64,000 nt of DNA from Cannabis sativa (lineage: Eukaryota > Streptophyta > Magnoliopsida > Rosales > Cannabaceae), in contig NC_083602.1 in NCBI RefSeq assembly GCF_029168945.1, positions 65,306,600-65,370,599 on the forward strand. Direction: 5' to 3'. Of this stretch, positions 1 through 10,976 are shown in pieces (positions within the stretch are counted from its first letter, which is position 1; the number at the start of each line of letters is the position of its first letter). The position numbers and the translations under genes are program-made. Below the pieces are notes generated by a model that did no database searches, was not told the origin of the DNA, and saw nothing but the letters and a program-made list of their open reading frames with translations.

Positions 1-1655
1 TTATTTTTGTGATTAAAAAATTAAAAAATAAAGTATTACTAAATGCCACCTAAAATTTTAATTTATATATTTTACCTTAAATTTTGACATTATATTGTAC
101 ATCGATTTTTTTTTTTTTTTAATTTTTTTCTTTATATTATTTAAATATTATACTTCATCTAATAATAAATTATAAAAAAAATTGATAAAACAAAATAAAA
201 ATATTTTTAATATATTTTATTTATTTTATATAAATAATTCATACAATATTACATATAGGGGGCGTTTGGTATGAGGTGTTCAAAATAATTTGATTACGGA
301 GAATATTATGAAGGAGAATATGATTATAGGGAAATGTGTAAACTGTGTTTGGCTGTGTAGGGTAATATGTAATCATATTACTGTTAATTAAATTACACTG
401 TTTGGTTGAGTACAGGAATCTTATATATATATTATTTTGAAAAATTAAAATAAAATATTTTTTTTATTATATATATTTAATGTTAATTACATATAAAAAA
501 AATAAAATAGTTATTTATTAAAGAAATATATTTATTAATTAGTAAACATTAAATTTTATTGTATTTTTTATTAATTGAAATGAATATTTCTATATATTTT
601 ATCACTATATTATTTATTTTTGTTCGATATGTTATTTATGTACATCATCCGCATAAAATTTTTGTATAATAAATATATATATATATTATTGCTAATAATA
701 TAAAATAACTCAGTTAAAAAAAACTGAGCTCACAAATTAAATATATATATAAATCGTAATATTTTATTTATAACAAATGATAATATTATTAGTATTTAAA
801 TTTATTTATTAATTCAAAAATATTATTCAAATTAATATGATGGAAGGTAATAATTCAATCCTACTATTTTTCAAGGTATGAACATTACCCTCCTCAAGGG
901 TAGTTATATTATTAAGGGAATAACATTACAAGGTTAAACCTTCCAAACAAACAAAGTAATATTTCACATTACCATTCCCTTACTAGGATTAACCTATTCC
1001 AAACAGCCCCATAGGGTGTCATTAGAATGCACTCTCTTAAAAGAGATGAACTGATGCACCTTCTACTTGTTTCGACATTCAGAAGAATTTTTAATTTTTT
1101 TTTCATATTCATGTACGTTATAGCTATTTAAGATATCCTACAAAATTTTGAGAAATTCAGAATAATTTACAATATAGAAAATAATGTTCAACCAAAATAT
1201 TTTACACGCGTATAAAATAAAACAATCACGCGTGCAACACACTATTTGAGTGTAGTTTTCGGCGTATTAAACTTTTTCAAATTTTTTAAAATTTTGCAGG
1301 ATGTCTTAAATAACTATAATTTACATGACCATGAGAAAAAATTGACTAAAAAATTATTTCGAATACTAAAACAGATAAAGATGTATCGGTGCATCCTTTT
1401 TAAGATGGTGCATTGTAGAATTTTCCTCACATATATATATATATAAAAGTTAAAAGAAAAATATTAAAATATGTTTTGTTCAATAAATAATTATTTATAC
1501 ATTTAGCTAACTTTTTAAAAATTAAACTATTTTTAAAAATTGAACTAAAAAATAAGTAAAATAGTTATAATTTATCTAACTTTTTAAAAATTAAACTATT
1601 TTAGGTGGCATTTAGTAAAACTTTTATTTTTAAAATTTTTTAATTACAAAAATAA
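1..1655. repeat. Segment bounded by long inverted repeat arms
   Basis: The first 64 bases reappear in reverse complement at about 1588-1655, with a shared exact core ACTAAATGCCACCTAAAAT and roughly 85-90% agreement by eye over the rest. This looks like the two terminal inverted repeats of a DNA transposon or MITE, whose left end probably lies beyond the window. The interior is AT-rich, has no credible coding frame, and contains a second element at 258-1010. The outer boundary and target duplication cannot be seen, so the superfamily is open. Confidence 0.5.
258..1010. mobile_element. Tourist-like MITE (PIF/Harbinger type)
   Basis: The left end reads GGGGGCGTTTGG and the right end, in reverse complement, GGGGCTGTTTGG: 10 of 12 positions match. 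Both ends are flanked by the trinucleotide ATA (255-257 and 1011-1013). GGG..GTTTGG ends with a 3-base target duplication are typical of Tourist/Harbinger MITEs. The 753-base interior is AT-rich and has no transposase frame, so the element is non-autonomous. It lies inside the larger inverted-repeat segment. Confidence 0.55.
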
Positions 1656-2521
1656 AAGTAAAATTTTGTTTCTGAAAAAAAAATGTGTTATATAACTACT
1701 ATTGTTTTTTAATTTTTATTAACAAAAAAACAAAAGTGTGTTCTATAAATTTCAGTTCTATTTTTATTTATTGATTTTATTTAAGTCGAGTCTGAAATTA
1801 GGTTTGAGATTGGGACCAGGTGCCCGTCTAATTCTGGGGTCGAGTTCAGATTCAGTTTCCAAAATTTAAATTAGAATCGGAGTCTAAAATATTAATTAAA
1901 AAAAACTATTTAAAAAAATTTAAAAGTAATTTTTTTTTTATTTTAAAATTTAAATTTTTAATCAAAAATTAAAAATTGTTTTATAGAATATAATTTTGAG
2001 AAATATTTTCAATTTTATAATTAAAAAACGTGTTAAAAAAATTGTTACCAAACACTTTTAAAAAATAAATTAGACAAACTGTTGGCAGTGGTAAGAATTG
2101 TCCAGTTGGCCATAGAGAATAGAGTAAACTCAGTATTGAAAAAAAAAAAAAATTGAGTGAGTGGTCTCTCAAGCTCTGCAGGTTTTTACACATACTGCAG
2201 GCAACAAAACTGAACTGATAAGCCACAGACATAGTATCATTCATAGTATTGCTATTAGGTAACATTGGTGCCTAACAACTTCTCGACATATTAGTTTCTT
2301 CAGAAAAAAAAAAAAGAAAAAAACTTCTCGACATATCACGTTGCGATTAGTTAACGATAGTCTTTAAAAGCTATTATATTAAATTATATGAGACCCGATA
2401 TTTAATTGGATCAATAACAATATTAATACGTAAGAAGGTACTAAACACCACTAATACGCTTTAGTATTTAGCGTTTCTCTGTAAATATTTAATCATATCT
2501 TTTGTCAGGTAATAATGACAA
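1656..2521. other. AT-rich intergenic, no gene seen
   Basis: Long A and T runs and poly-A tracts. A short direct repeat of about 15 bases (AACTTCTCGACATAT) occurs near 2277 and 2322. The small open frames here have no recognisable content. This is the distal upstream flank of the thaumatin-like gene. Confidence 0.5.
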
Positions 2522-2543
2522 GGAGGTTTATTAATAAACCTCC
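2522..2543. promoter_or_regulatory. Perfect 22-base palindrome upstream of the thaumatin-like gene
   Basis: The half-site GGAGGTTTATT (2522-2532) is followed directly by its exact reverse complement (2533-2543), with no spacer. It ends about 203 bases before the ATG at 2747. Such a site could bind a dimeric regulator or form a cruciform. No known plant element is recognised, so any regulatory role is inference. Confidence 0.35.
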
Positions 2544-2746
2544 GAACACAAGGGCAATTCGGTCATTACACATGCACACAGCAAAAGCACCCTTCTCGTC
2601 AGTTCTCTCACATTAAAAAACAAAAAACAAAAAGTTAAAAAAAACCACAGCACCCGATAAAAGAACAAGAAAAAAAGCACATTTTACACATCCCACCCTT
2701 TGTTAGTAAAAAAGAAAAAAAGAAAAGAAGAAAACTTTCACCAAAA

Positions 2747-3490
2747 ATGGCTTTTTCTTCTTCTCTCTCTGTGTTGCTCACCACCACCTTTCTCCTAATA
2801 ACACTCTCCCACGCCTACGACATTCTCACCCTTGTCAATAACTGCCCATTCACCGTCTGGCCGGCGATCCAGCCCAACGCCGGTCATCCCGTCCTCGAGC
2901 GAGGCGGTTTCGCTCTCAACTCCCTAACCCACCACTCCTTCCCGGCCCCGACCCAACACTGGTCGGGCCGAATCTGGGCACGTACTGGCTGCACTTACGC
3001 CAACAACCGCTTCACCTGCGCCACCGGAGACTGCGGCGGTAGAATCGAATGCAACGGCGCCGGCGGCAAACCCCCGGCGACTCTAGCACAGTTCAGTCTC
3101 CACCACGGCCACAATGCCGCACTTTCGTCTTACGGAGTGAGCCTCGTCGACGGTTATAACGTGGGAATGACCATTACGCCCCACGAGGGAAGAGGGGTTT
3201 GCCCTGTTGTGGGTTGCCGTGCTGATCTGCTCGCCTCGTGTCCTGAACCGTTGAAGCTAAAGTCACATGCGGGTCATGTTGTAGGATGTAAAAGTGCCTG
3301 TGAGGCTTTCAATACAGACGAGTTTTGTTGTAGGAACCATTACAATAGTCCCCAGACGTGTAGGGCTTCGCACTATTCTCAGTTCTTTAAGCATTCTTGC
3401 CCAGCCACGTTTACTTACGCTCATGATAGCCCTTCTCTCATGCACGATTGCTCTTCGCCACGTGAGCTTAAGGTCATTTTCTGTCATTAG
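2747..3490 (+). CDS. Thaumatin-like protein (PR-5 family), secreted
   Basis: A 247-residue single-exon gene. Residues 1-23 form a signal peptide (hydrophobic core, cleavage after SHA), so the product should enter the secretory pathway. The mature part has 16 cysteines, as in typical large thaumatin-like proteins with eight disulfides, and family blocks such as the FTCATGDCGG segment (residues 89-98) and SLVDGYN. PR-5 proteins are stress- or defence-induced, and some bind glucans or have antifungal activity. The acidic-cleft pattern looks altered: the usual LAEF is LAQF (Gln115) and the usual YDVSLVD is YGVSLVD (Gly130), while Asp135 and Arg88 remain. The family signature also begins with Asn rather than Gly. 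The ATG has a good plant context (A at -3, G at +4). An AATAAA-like site lies at 3557-3562. No repeat interrupts the gene, and it seems intact. The identification is secure at family level; the exact subfamily is not. Confidence 0.93.
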   Translation: MAFSSSLSVLLTTTFLLITLSHAYDILTLVNNCPFTVWPAIQPNAGHPVLERGGFALNSLTHHSFPAPTQHWSGRIWARTGCTYANNRFTCATGDCGGRIECNGAGGKPPATLAQFSLHHGHNAALSSYGVSLVDGYNVGMTITPHEGRGVCPVVGCRADLLASCPEPLKLKSHAGHVVGCKSACEAFNTDEFCCRNHYNSPQTCRASHYSQFFKHSCPATFTYAHDSPSLMHDCSSPRELKVIFCH

Positions 3491-3780
3491 CTAAGTAGAG
3501 GTAGAGGATAATGTGCTTGGTTGGTTGTCCCAACTTCAAACCCCTTTTTATTTTAAAATAAAATTTGGAAATATTTTAAAGTAACAAAAAAAATGGAAAT
3601 ATGGGGTTGCAGTTTGTAGTTTTATTATGATGGTTTGGTAATATCTTGGGTTTCTTTTTTAGGATGTGTAGGGAAAATGGGAAATTTGAAATGAAACTTG
3701 TCTAATGTTCTGTTGTGCATGGATAAATGTAATTGCTTATTCCCTTTTCTTTGTTTTAATGTTTATTTTGTAGTTAAATG

Positions 3781-4049
3781 CAGTGGCGGACCCAGAATTT
3801 AAAGTGAGGGGGGCATAAATAAATTTAAAAAGAAAATATAAAGTGTAGTTAGTGGGATTTGAACCTTTACCCTCTAACCTATTTACCAACTACCTTAACC
3901 ATTACACCAATGTTACTATTATGTCTATAAATATCATCTTTTAATACAAATATATGTTGTAACTTAGTAAAATACACATACATTTTTTTCTCGATTTTTT
4001 TTTCAGGGGGGCGACTGCCCCCCCTCGCTACAATGTGGGTCCGCCCCTG
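3781..4049. mobile_element. hAT-type MITE with 8-base target duplication
   Basis: The left end CAGTGGCGGACCCA matches the reverse complement of the right end, CAGGGGCGGACCCA, at 13 of 14 positions. The 8-base duplication GTTAAATG flanks it exactly (3773-3780 and 4050-4057), which fits hAT insertion. The 269-base interior has no transposase. On the minus strand around 3855-3915 it holds tRNA-like internal promoter boxes, including GGTTCAAATCCC. The insertion lies about 290 bases beyond the stop of the thaumatin-like gene. Confidence 0.85.
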
Positions 4050-4057
4050 GTTAAATG

Positions 4058-4738
4058 ATCTGAGTGATTATATGAGTTACTACCACTATTTTACAAAAGT
4101 AATATACTTTGCAATGTCTACCAACTTAATTGCATATTTTGGCATATTCCTCTTATATCTTTATAATTATTTAATACATTTTATAAATTGTTTTAATAAA
4201 CAAAAAAAAATGTATCGGCATATCTTTTTTATTTTTATTTTTTTAAAAAATTGACATATTTCTTTTAAGGATTGCATTATCTACATTTAAAAAGAAAAAT
4301 AGTGCCATGATAAAAAGAAAAAACCATAATCCCCCGTCCCCCCTTTCTTATTGACAAAAAATAGTGATTTATAACAAAATTTCAAACGATTTTATGGATT
4401 TCAATAGTTAACAAAAAGCTAATTAACACGTACATTATAATGGTTCTAGTAACTAGTAGAAAGAGCTAATCAATGAAGATAAAACCAAGAACAAAAGATG
4501 CTAAAGTTAAAAATGACAATCACTCGCTGCCCTGCCAAAGCAAATGGACTCCAACTAGCTATCAAACCCGTGATAATATACAATAAAGTTAAACGGTAGA
4601 TTGTTGTCTCCCCACAACACAATTAATTACCGTAAAAGTCCCAGAAATTCGTAAAACCTATTTTTGTTGGTAAAACTCGCCAACTGTTTACCTCTTTTAT
4701 TCGTTTTTGACTGTTAGAACACTCTTACTTCCTATTAA
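4058..4738. other. AT-rich intergenic, no gene seen
   Basis: No coding frame of substance, no structured RNA and no clear repeat boundary was found between the hAT MITE and the next repeat. Confidence 0.45.
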
Positions 4739-5272
4739 CAGTGTCAAATCGGATTTCGACACAGTACACGATTACGAACACGAATTAGATGCGAGTCAAA
4801 AACAAATTAATACAAAATAAAAACGAGCCAAAGATGACACGATACGCTTAACACTATGATTTTTTTAAATATAATATAATAAATATTATTAATAATAATA
4901 TAATTATATATAAATATATATTTAGTGATTCAAAGTAAATTAAAAATTTAAATTTAATTTTGTTTAGTATGAAATTAAAAATATTTTAAAATTTTTAATT
5001 TTATTATTATATATAACAAATTATATATAAATGTACATAAGTTTTTTAATAGAATCTAAATCTATTATTTTTCTCTACAACTCTAGCTTCAATAATAGCA
5101 AAACGGATCACAGTGGGTCGACACGAACACAACACGATTTTTTACAGGTCAGGTTAGGATTGAGAAAATTAGACACGGGTCAAAAACGGGTCGACACGCC
5201 TGACACAAAATATAGAAGCGGATTACATAAAATATAATACGAACACGACATGATGACACATTTTGCCACCCC
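4739..5272. repeat. Possible degraded hAT-like non-autonomous element
   Basis: Both edges are rich in ACACGA and TCGACACG words in opposite settings. The right end in reverse complement reads AGGGGTGGCAAAATG, a start often seen in plant hAT MITEs. The centre is AT-rich. No matching left terminus or 8-base duplication was found, so the call rests on composition and one end only. Confidence 0.3.
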
Positions 5273-5439
5273 TACTCCCAACACTTCTTTTACATGTCTA
5301 TTTTCTCTAAAAATTTGAAGAAAAAAGCAAATAACTCCTTTAAATATTTATTTTCTCTAAAAATTTGAAAAAAGAAGCATTAAAACTCATTGCGATAGAT
5401 ACTCAAAGTGTTCTTTATTTTAAAGCATTAGAAGGTTTA

Positions 5440-5690
5440 GAGCATCTCTAGATATTTTTTTAATTATTTTTTATTCTTTCTCTCTCCAAATAAAATATGT
5501 TTTATTTTTATTTTCTCTTTCTATGATTTATTTTATATTATTTTAATTAATCAAAATATTATAATTAAATTATTTAGAGAAAACAAAATAAAGAAGCACT
5601 CTGTACTTAAAATTTTGATGTAAAATATATAATTTTGAGTTTTTATGATATATTTTGAAGGATAGAGTAGAAGAGTTATTGTGAGTGCTC
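5440..5690. mobile_element. Small Tourist-like MITE
   Basis: The left end starts GAGCATCTC and the right end in reverse complement starts GAGCACTCA. The trinucleotide TTA flanks both sides (5437-5439 and 5691-5693). A 251-base AT-rich interior without coding potential, GAGCATCTC-like ends and a TTA duplication match common plant Harbinger-type MITEs. The inverted repeats are short and imperfect. Confidence 0.45.
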
Positions 5691-5719
5691 TTAAGTGTCA
5701 CGTTGCACTATTTTATGAG

Positions 5720-6398
5720 TGTTATCTTAAATTTTGTCCACCTGACGTGGCATGTCCACGTAACCTGACTAAGGACACGTGGAATACAACCTTGTCAATA
5801 GCAGGACAAAGTCTCCTTACAAGGTATGACAAAACCATCAAGCAACAAGCAAAATGAGTTAAGTAAGCCGTCAAGAAGCTGGACATCCATGTCTGGCCTC
5901 CCAAAGGAAGTACATAGGCTGGGCAGGAGAAGCGTGTATGGCCGACCAGGGTTTGAGCACAAGCTGGCCGACCAAAGGGTGATTGTCAGACCAAAGAGGG
6001 CCTGTTCGACTAAGGAAGCCTGACCTTTGCAAGGAAAGTTGTACAAAGGCTGGCCAACACCTAATAAGGCTGGCCAACACATGCAAATGTTAGCCAACAC
6101 TTGCCAAACTAGTAGGCACTTGACCTGTCAGATCCTGGCAGGCACTTGGTGTGTAGCCTTCATCCGGAACAACAAGCCAAGCTACGATTTCGGCTTTAGC
6201 AGCCAACAAAAATAGGGGAGAAGTATCAATTATTCTCCTATTCTTGGGGGATAATTAACCTATTTAATATCTATTATTTAGTTATGTAACAAATACTTTA
6301 TAGTTCCTATTTTTAGGGATATTAGGTTATTATTCTTATGTAAGCTCTCCTATATAAAGAGCATTAATCCAATCCTAACTTCTCTAAGTCTCTAAGTG
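5720..6398 (+). repeat. LTR-like fragment of an unassigned retroelement
   Basis: Starts TGTTATC, is less AT-rich than its flanks, and contains a TATA box (TATATAAA, 6351-6358) followed by a pyrimidine-rich leader, as in the U3/R part of an LTR. It carries short internal repeats, including GGCTGGCCAACAC twice with a 20-base period (6048-6060, 6068-6080). It does not resemble the 3' LTR at 59697-60680, so it is probably not the partner LTR of the gypsy remains that follow. Its 3' edge touches a copia LTR scrap. No target duplication was found. Confidence 0.45.
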
Positions 6399-6466
6399 TT
6401 GGGATTTTATGCCCTAAATAAAACTCATTTCAACATAACCTTATTTGTTATCAATAGAAGATTAGA
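6399..6466 (+). repeat. Terminal scrap of a copia LTR
   Basis: About 65 bases beginning TGTTGGGATTTTATGCCCTA, closely resembling the first bases of the copia LTRs elsewhere in the window (for example at 6714). The rest of that LTR is missing and gypsy pol sequence follows at once, so this is a truncated copy or a recombination joint. Confidence 0.6.
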
Positions 6467-6469
6467 AGT

Positions 6470-6713
6470 GATAAGTGCCTACCATTTTTCAACGTATTGC
6501 GAGGCAACAAGAAATTTGAATGGACATAAGAGTGCGAGGAGGCCTTTAAGAGCATAAAAAGGCATTTATCGACACCTCCAGTTTTGGCGAAACCAATAAC
6601 AAGAGAGACATTACTCCTCTACTTGGCTGTCTCGGAATATGCAATTAGTGCTGCAATAGTGCGAGAAGAGGGAAAGCACCAACAACCTGTTTACTATGTT
6701 AGTAAGAGGTTAC
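6470..6713 (+). pseudogene. Decayed Tat-type gypsy pol: end of reverse transcriptase and RNase H start
   Basis: Frame 6470 onward encodes the segment after the reverse-transcriptase core that is shared with the young Tat element (there around 45975-46205): the block ending KFEWT, then the LYLAVSE and PVYYVSK motifs. A TAA stop lies at 6527-6529. The frame is cut at codon level by copia element C and resumes at 16984, as the GTTAC duplication shows. Everything upstream (gag, protease, most of the reverse transcriptase) is gone. This is the left surviving end of the bottom layer of the nest. Confidence 0.8.
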
Positions 6714-8604
6714 TGTTAGGTTTTATGCCCTAAATAAAACTCCATTTCAATGTAATCTATTTTATTCAACATCAATAAAGAAACAGAAGTATTTTTCATT
6801 CATTTGTGTATGTTTTGGCTCACTTTATCAATTGCTTGTCTAATTGATTTATAAATTCATCTTAAACCCTTTTCACATACTTGATCATGTTTATTGTGCT
6901 ATCATCACATTGGAAAGTAAACATGACTATGTGAATAAAGTTTCCTAGATTTATCAGACACAGGGTTTTACTGATATGATAATCTACAACAAGAGTTTAC
7001 TTGTATTTGGAGAAATACTATGTTCTTTCCAGAACATTGGTTAAAGTAAATCTCAGGTTGGATGCATGGAGTATGCATTGGAAGGGACCGATATTGAACT
7101 TTGACTTAGATTTAATTAAACTTACCGTAAAATCTATTCAAGTCAATATCGCCAAGTTGATCCTAGATCAAATGATCTTAATCCTGTTATGATTAGGTTC
7201 AATCTTGAAAGGCTATTCGTGTTCCTTTGAATTGTTAGTTAAGCCTACTTTTAGGTCAGGGTGATACATACTTTTTGGGAACACGGTAGTACAATTGAGT
7301 GGGAGCGCTAGCATAAACATGGAATCTATAGCTTCTATCTGGCAAATAGTAAGCAAAGGATGATTTCCTTCGAGCTTGACCAAACGAAAATAAATGGTGG
7401 AGATCTCATTTCACATAAGCTGAAATATCATTTATACGGGGTCAAGTGTTTTAAGGATAAAATACATAGTAGGGTGTTACGGTAATTTAATCCCTTTACT
7501 ATGTAGATCATTCATATAGAAGATCATTGATCACATTAGGATTATAACAATGGATAACTAATGATGTGTCTATATGGTGGAACATATAGAGCATTCTATA
7601 TACTGAGAGTGCAATTCTAAGTTCTATGCGTGGATTCAACGAAGAATTAATAAGTTAGTGAATTTTAGTGCTAAATTCTTGATCTACTTATTGGAAGCTC
7701 AGTTATATAGACCCATGGTCCCCCCACTAGTTGAGATAATATTGCTTGTAAGACTCATGTAATTGGTTTTGATTAATCAATTATGATTCACGAATTAGAC
7801 TATGTCTATTTGTGAAATTTTCACTAAGTAAGGGCGAAATTGTAAAGAAAGAGTTAACAGGGGCATATTTGTTAATTATGATACTTTGTATGGTTCAATT
7901 AATAAATATGATAAATGACAATATTATTTAATAATTATTTATAGTTATTAAATAGTTAGAATTGGCATTTAAATGATTGAATTAGGAAATTGGCATTTTT
8001 GAGAAAATCAGATACAAAAGGTGGTAAAATTGCAAAATTGCAAAAATCAAGGCCCAGTCCACCTAGCCAGGGCCGACCACCTATGTTATCTTTTTTAAAT
8101 GATTTTTTCATTATTTTAATGCCATATAATTCAAATCTAACCCTAGTGGAATGCTATAAATAGATAGTGAAGGCTTCAGGAAAATTACACTTTCTGAATC
8201 AGAAAAACCTGAGCCTCCACTCTCTTTTCTAGCCGCCACTCTCTCTCTCTATTCTTCCTCTATATTTCGAACCTCTCTTAGTGATTAGAGTAGTGCCCAT
8301 ACACATCAAGCAATACCTCAATCATAGTGAGGAAGATCGTGAAGAAAGATCATCAGCAAAGGAGATTCAGCATCAAGGATTCAGAGAAGAAGATCCAGGT
8401 TCAGATCTTGATAATACTCTGCTACAGAAAGGAATCAAGGGTTAGAGATCTGAACGGAAGGAGTCATTATATTCCGCTGCACCCAATGTAAGGTTTCTTA
8501 AACTTTATATGTGTTTAATTAATCGTTTTAGAAAGTTCATATTTAGGATGTTAATAAACATACTTGTGAGTAGATCTAAGATCCTGGTAAAATAATTTCC
8601 AACA
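6714..8604 (+). repeat. 5' LTR of copia C
   Basis: Starts TGTTAGGTTTTATGCCC and ends AATTTCCAACA. Same length as the 3' LTR and nearly identical. Contains a TATA box at 8155-8162 and a CT-rich stretch downstream of it. Carries U3, R and U5, and drives the genomic transcript. Confidence 0.93.
8155..8162 (+). promoter_or_regulatory. LTR TATA box (TATAAATA) of copia C
   Basis: TATAAATA is followed about 30-60 bases later by a likely start region and a CT-rich tract. The same box is kept in every LTR of this family here: + strand at 16529-16536; - strand at 21491-21498, 34346-34353, 36211-36218 and 56044-56051. That supports it as the element promoter. Confidence 0.7.
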
Positions 8605-8606
8605 AC

Positions 8607-8619
8607 TGGTATCAGAGTC
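8607..8619 (+). other. Primer binding site of copia C (initiator tRNA-Met type)
   Basis: TGGTATCAGAGTC begins two bases after the 5' LTR. It matches the plant initiator methionine tRNA complement TGGTATCAGAGCC at 12 of 13 positions. It primes minus-strand DNA synthesis. Confidence 0.85.
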
Positions 8620-8900
8620 ATGGTAATTGATTTACTTACATGAAATTTGGACTTTAAAACGATTGTTTGTATGTTCTTTGGATGGTATCATGTTGTATTG
8701 AGTGTTATTTGATGAATGATTGATGTTTGTGAAATTTTTGTGAAAAATAATTGTGATTTCGATTCTGGAATTATTTTTATTGGATAGTATGGAAAAAATT
8801 AAGCAAGTTAGCCTTTTACAGAACTCAATTTGGATTTTATTTGAATTAGTTATGATTTTTTGAAGATTTGACAAAATCGGAAATTTGTCTTGATAGTTTC

Positions 8901-8928
8901 CTGCGATCGCAGAACTGTCCGTACAGTT
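8901..8928 (+). other. Paired palindromes in the copia leader
   Basis: CTGCGATCGCAG (8901-8912) is a perfect palindrome, followed directly by a hairpin with stem AACTGT/ACAGTT and loop CCGT (8913-8928). Copies A and B have palindromes at the same place, with a different sequence in B (55173-55197). It lies about 280 bases past the primer site, a place where retroelement RNAs often carry dimerisation or packaging structures. That function is inferred. Confidence 0.45.
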
Positions 8929-10976
8929 TCGAATTTTTTCCTTTTTCTTCAATTTTTCATACTTTTTCATGGAATTAACTTCCAATTTTTTGTATGGTTT
9001 TGTATATATACTATTACTATTCCTAATTAAATTCTAATTATCATTTTGAATTAATTTAATTTTTTTTTTTAAATTAATCCAAGATATTAGTGTAATTTGA
9101 ATTTGAATTTGAATAGAATTAGTATTTATCTTTTTGCTTAAAAATCTATCTTATTTTTAAATTTGATTATATTTTTTTTAAATTTAAGGTCAGATTTTTT
9201 AAGATATTTATAATATCTTTTAAGATATTTAAGATATTTTAAAAATATCTTTTAAGATATTTATAAAATCTTTTAAGATATTTTAAAATATCTTATCTTT
9301 TAAGATATTTAAAAATATCTTATCTTTTAAGATTTTTTTTAAAATCTTTTTAAGATATTTTGACCTTATTTAAATTTAAAATAGATATTTATAATCATGT
9401 AATTTTAAATAGATATAAGATAAAAAGTAGGTTTAATTTTAAATTTTTTTTATTTTCGAAATTTAATTTTAAATTCCGAAATTAATTTTTTTTTTAATTA
9501 TTTTTCGAATATTAAATTTTTAATTTTTTTTAGTTATTTATTTATTTGAAATTATTTATTTAAAATTAAATAAATCCTACTTCCAACTATCCAGCTAACC
9601 CTGTTGCAGGAGTATGTGTTTTAACTTATGTGTAAGTTTTCAAAACCTATTATTACTTGATTGCAAATAGCCATGGTTACCTTTTGCCAGATCTAATGAT
9701 CTGATGACTCCCTTGGTCAAGATAATAATTTGTAACAGGTATAATTTACAATCTTCTTTCATCTGTGTATGACCTAGCAACATGATAGGACCCATCCAAA
9801 GTGTGCCTGTGTGAGCCTATGTGTTTAATTTTATTATAGATGCATATAGGTTAATGTTGCTAAAATAAATTATCATAGTTCTTGATAGGATTTATTTAGG
9901 CCCATTTAGTTTTTGGGCCTATTCAATTAATAACAGTTGTTTTTATTAAGGTTAAATTCCTCTCTTTTGGGCCTTGTGTGAGAGTTGGGAGCCATAGAAG
10001 TGGGTACGACATACTGAACCCAGCACCCCCTCACACAAACTACCCCAATTGTGAAGGCCCATTTGCCTGATTTGAATGACTGTACTAGGTTAATTACACT
10101 AGTTTAACCTAATTAAAATTGAATTAGCAACATAATTAATTTCATTTATTTTGAAATTAATTTAGAAAATCATAGTTTAAAGAATTTAATATTCTAAGCT
10201 AAACTATATGTATTTTCTTGTATTTAATTAAATATAGAATTATAACCATCTAGATTCTTTCTGGAACTTATTTTCAATTTTTCATTAAATATTCCTATTT
10301 AAGTTGATATTTAGTTATCCATAACTAACCAACTTAAATCTGAATATCTTTTGAATTCAAAATTTCAAAATTAAGTTGAGGAATTTTAGGAATTGGTTAT
10401 TAAGATTCTTAAGATATTTTTTAAGTTGATATTTTTCAAATATTAACTTAAAATGGAATATCTTAGATATTTTTAGGTTAATATCTTTTTGAATATTAAC
10501 TTAAAATATCTACAAAATTAAGTGGTTACAACTTAATTTTAAATTTAATTAAATTTGATTTGAAAGATATTTAAGTTGATTTTTTAGATTCTTTCTAAAA
10601 CAACTTAAACAAGATATTTTCAAATTTGTTCTATTTAAAATTCAATTTTTTTTTAATTTAATTAATAATTGAAAATTAATTAAAGTTGATTTTTTTTTAT
10701 TTAAATCAATTTTGATTTTTAATTTTTCATTATTATATTATGGAACTTATTCGATATTTATTTGAATTTATTTTTCAAATTTAAATAATAATTGAAAATT
10801 AATTAAAGTTGATTTTATTTAAACCAACTTTAGTTTGTAATTTTTCATTATTATAATATCGAATTTAAATGATTATACAAAATACATATATTATTTTTTT
10901 TAAATAATGAGCTTTTAATCAAGAGACATTCGATCTCCATTGTGGGTTTTACACCGCGTTTGTTTTAGTGAGTAAT

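Noticed and set aside
3855..3915. Possible tRNA gene on the minus strand
   Set aside because: A/B-box-like words are present but no cloverleaf could be drawn, and the segment lies wholly inside a hAT MITE. Reported as a finding, not as a tRNA gene.
5722..6215. Cluster of overlapping small open frames on both strands
   Set aside because: They overlap each other and lie in an LTR-like repeat with a TATA box. The relative lack of stops comes from its higher GC content.
5720..6398. 5' LTR of the bottom Tat gypsy
   Set aside because: Its sequence does not match the 3' LTR at 59697-60680, and gypsy gag and most of pol are missing between it and the pol remnant, so pairing is not supported.
8632..8985. 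Minus-strand 117-codon frame, also seen in part at 33616-33867
   Set aside because: It lies in the non-coding copia leader next to the primer site, is low in complexity, and is not kept open in all copies.
9180..9370. Dense AAGATATTT-type repeats suggesting a satellite or CRISPR-like array
   Set aside because: Irregular AT-rich low-complexity drift within the copia leader, without fixed repeat or spacer length.
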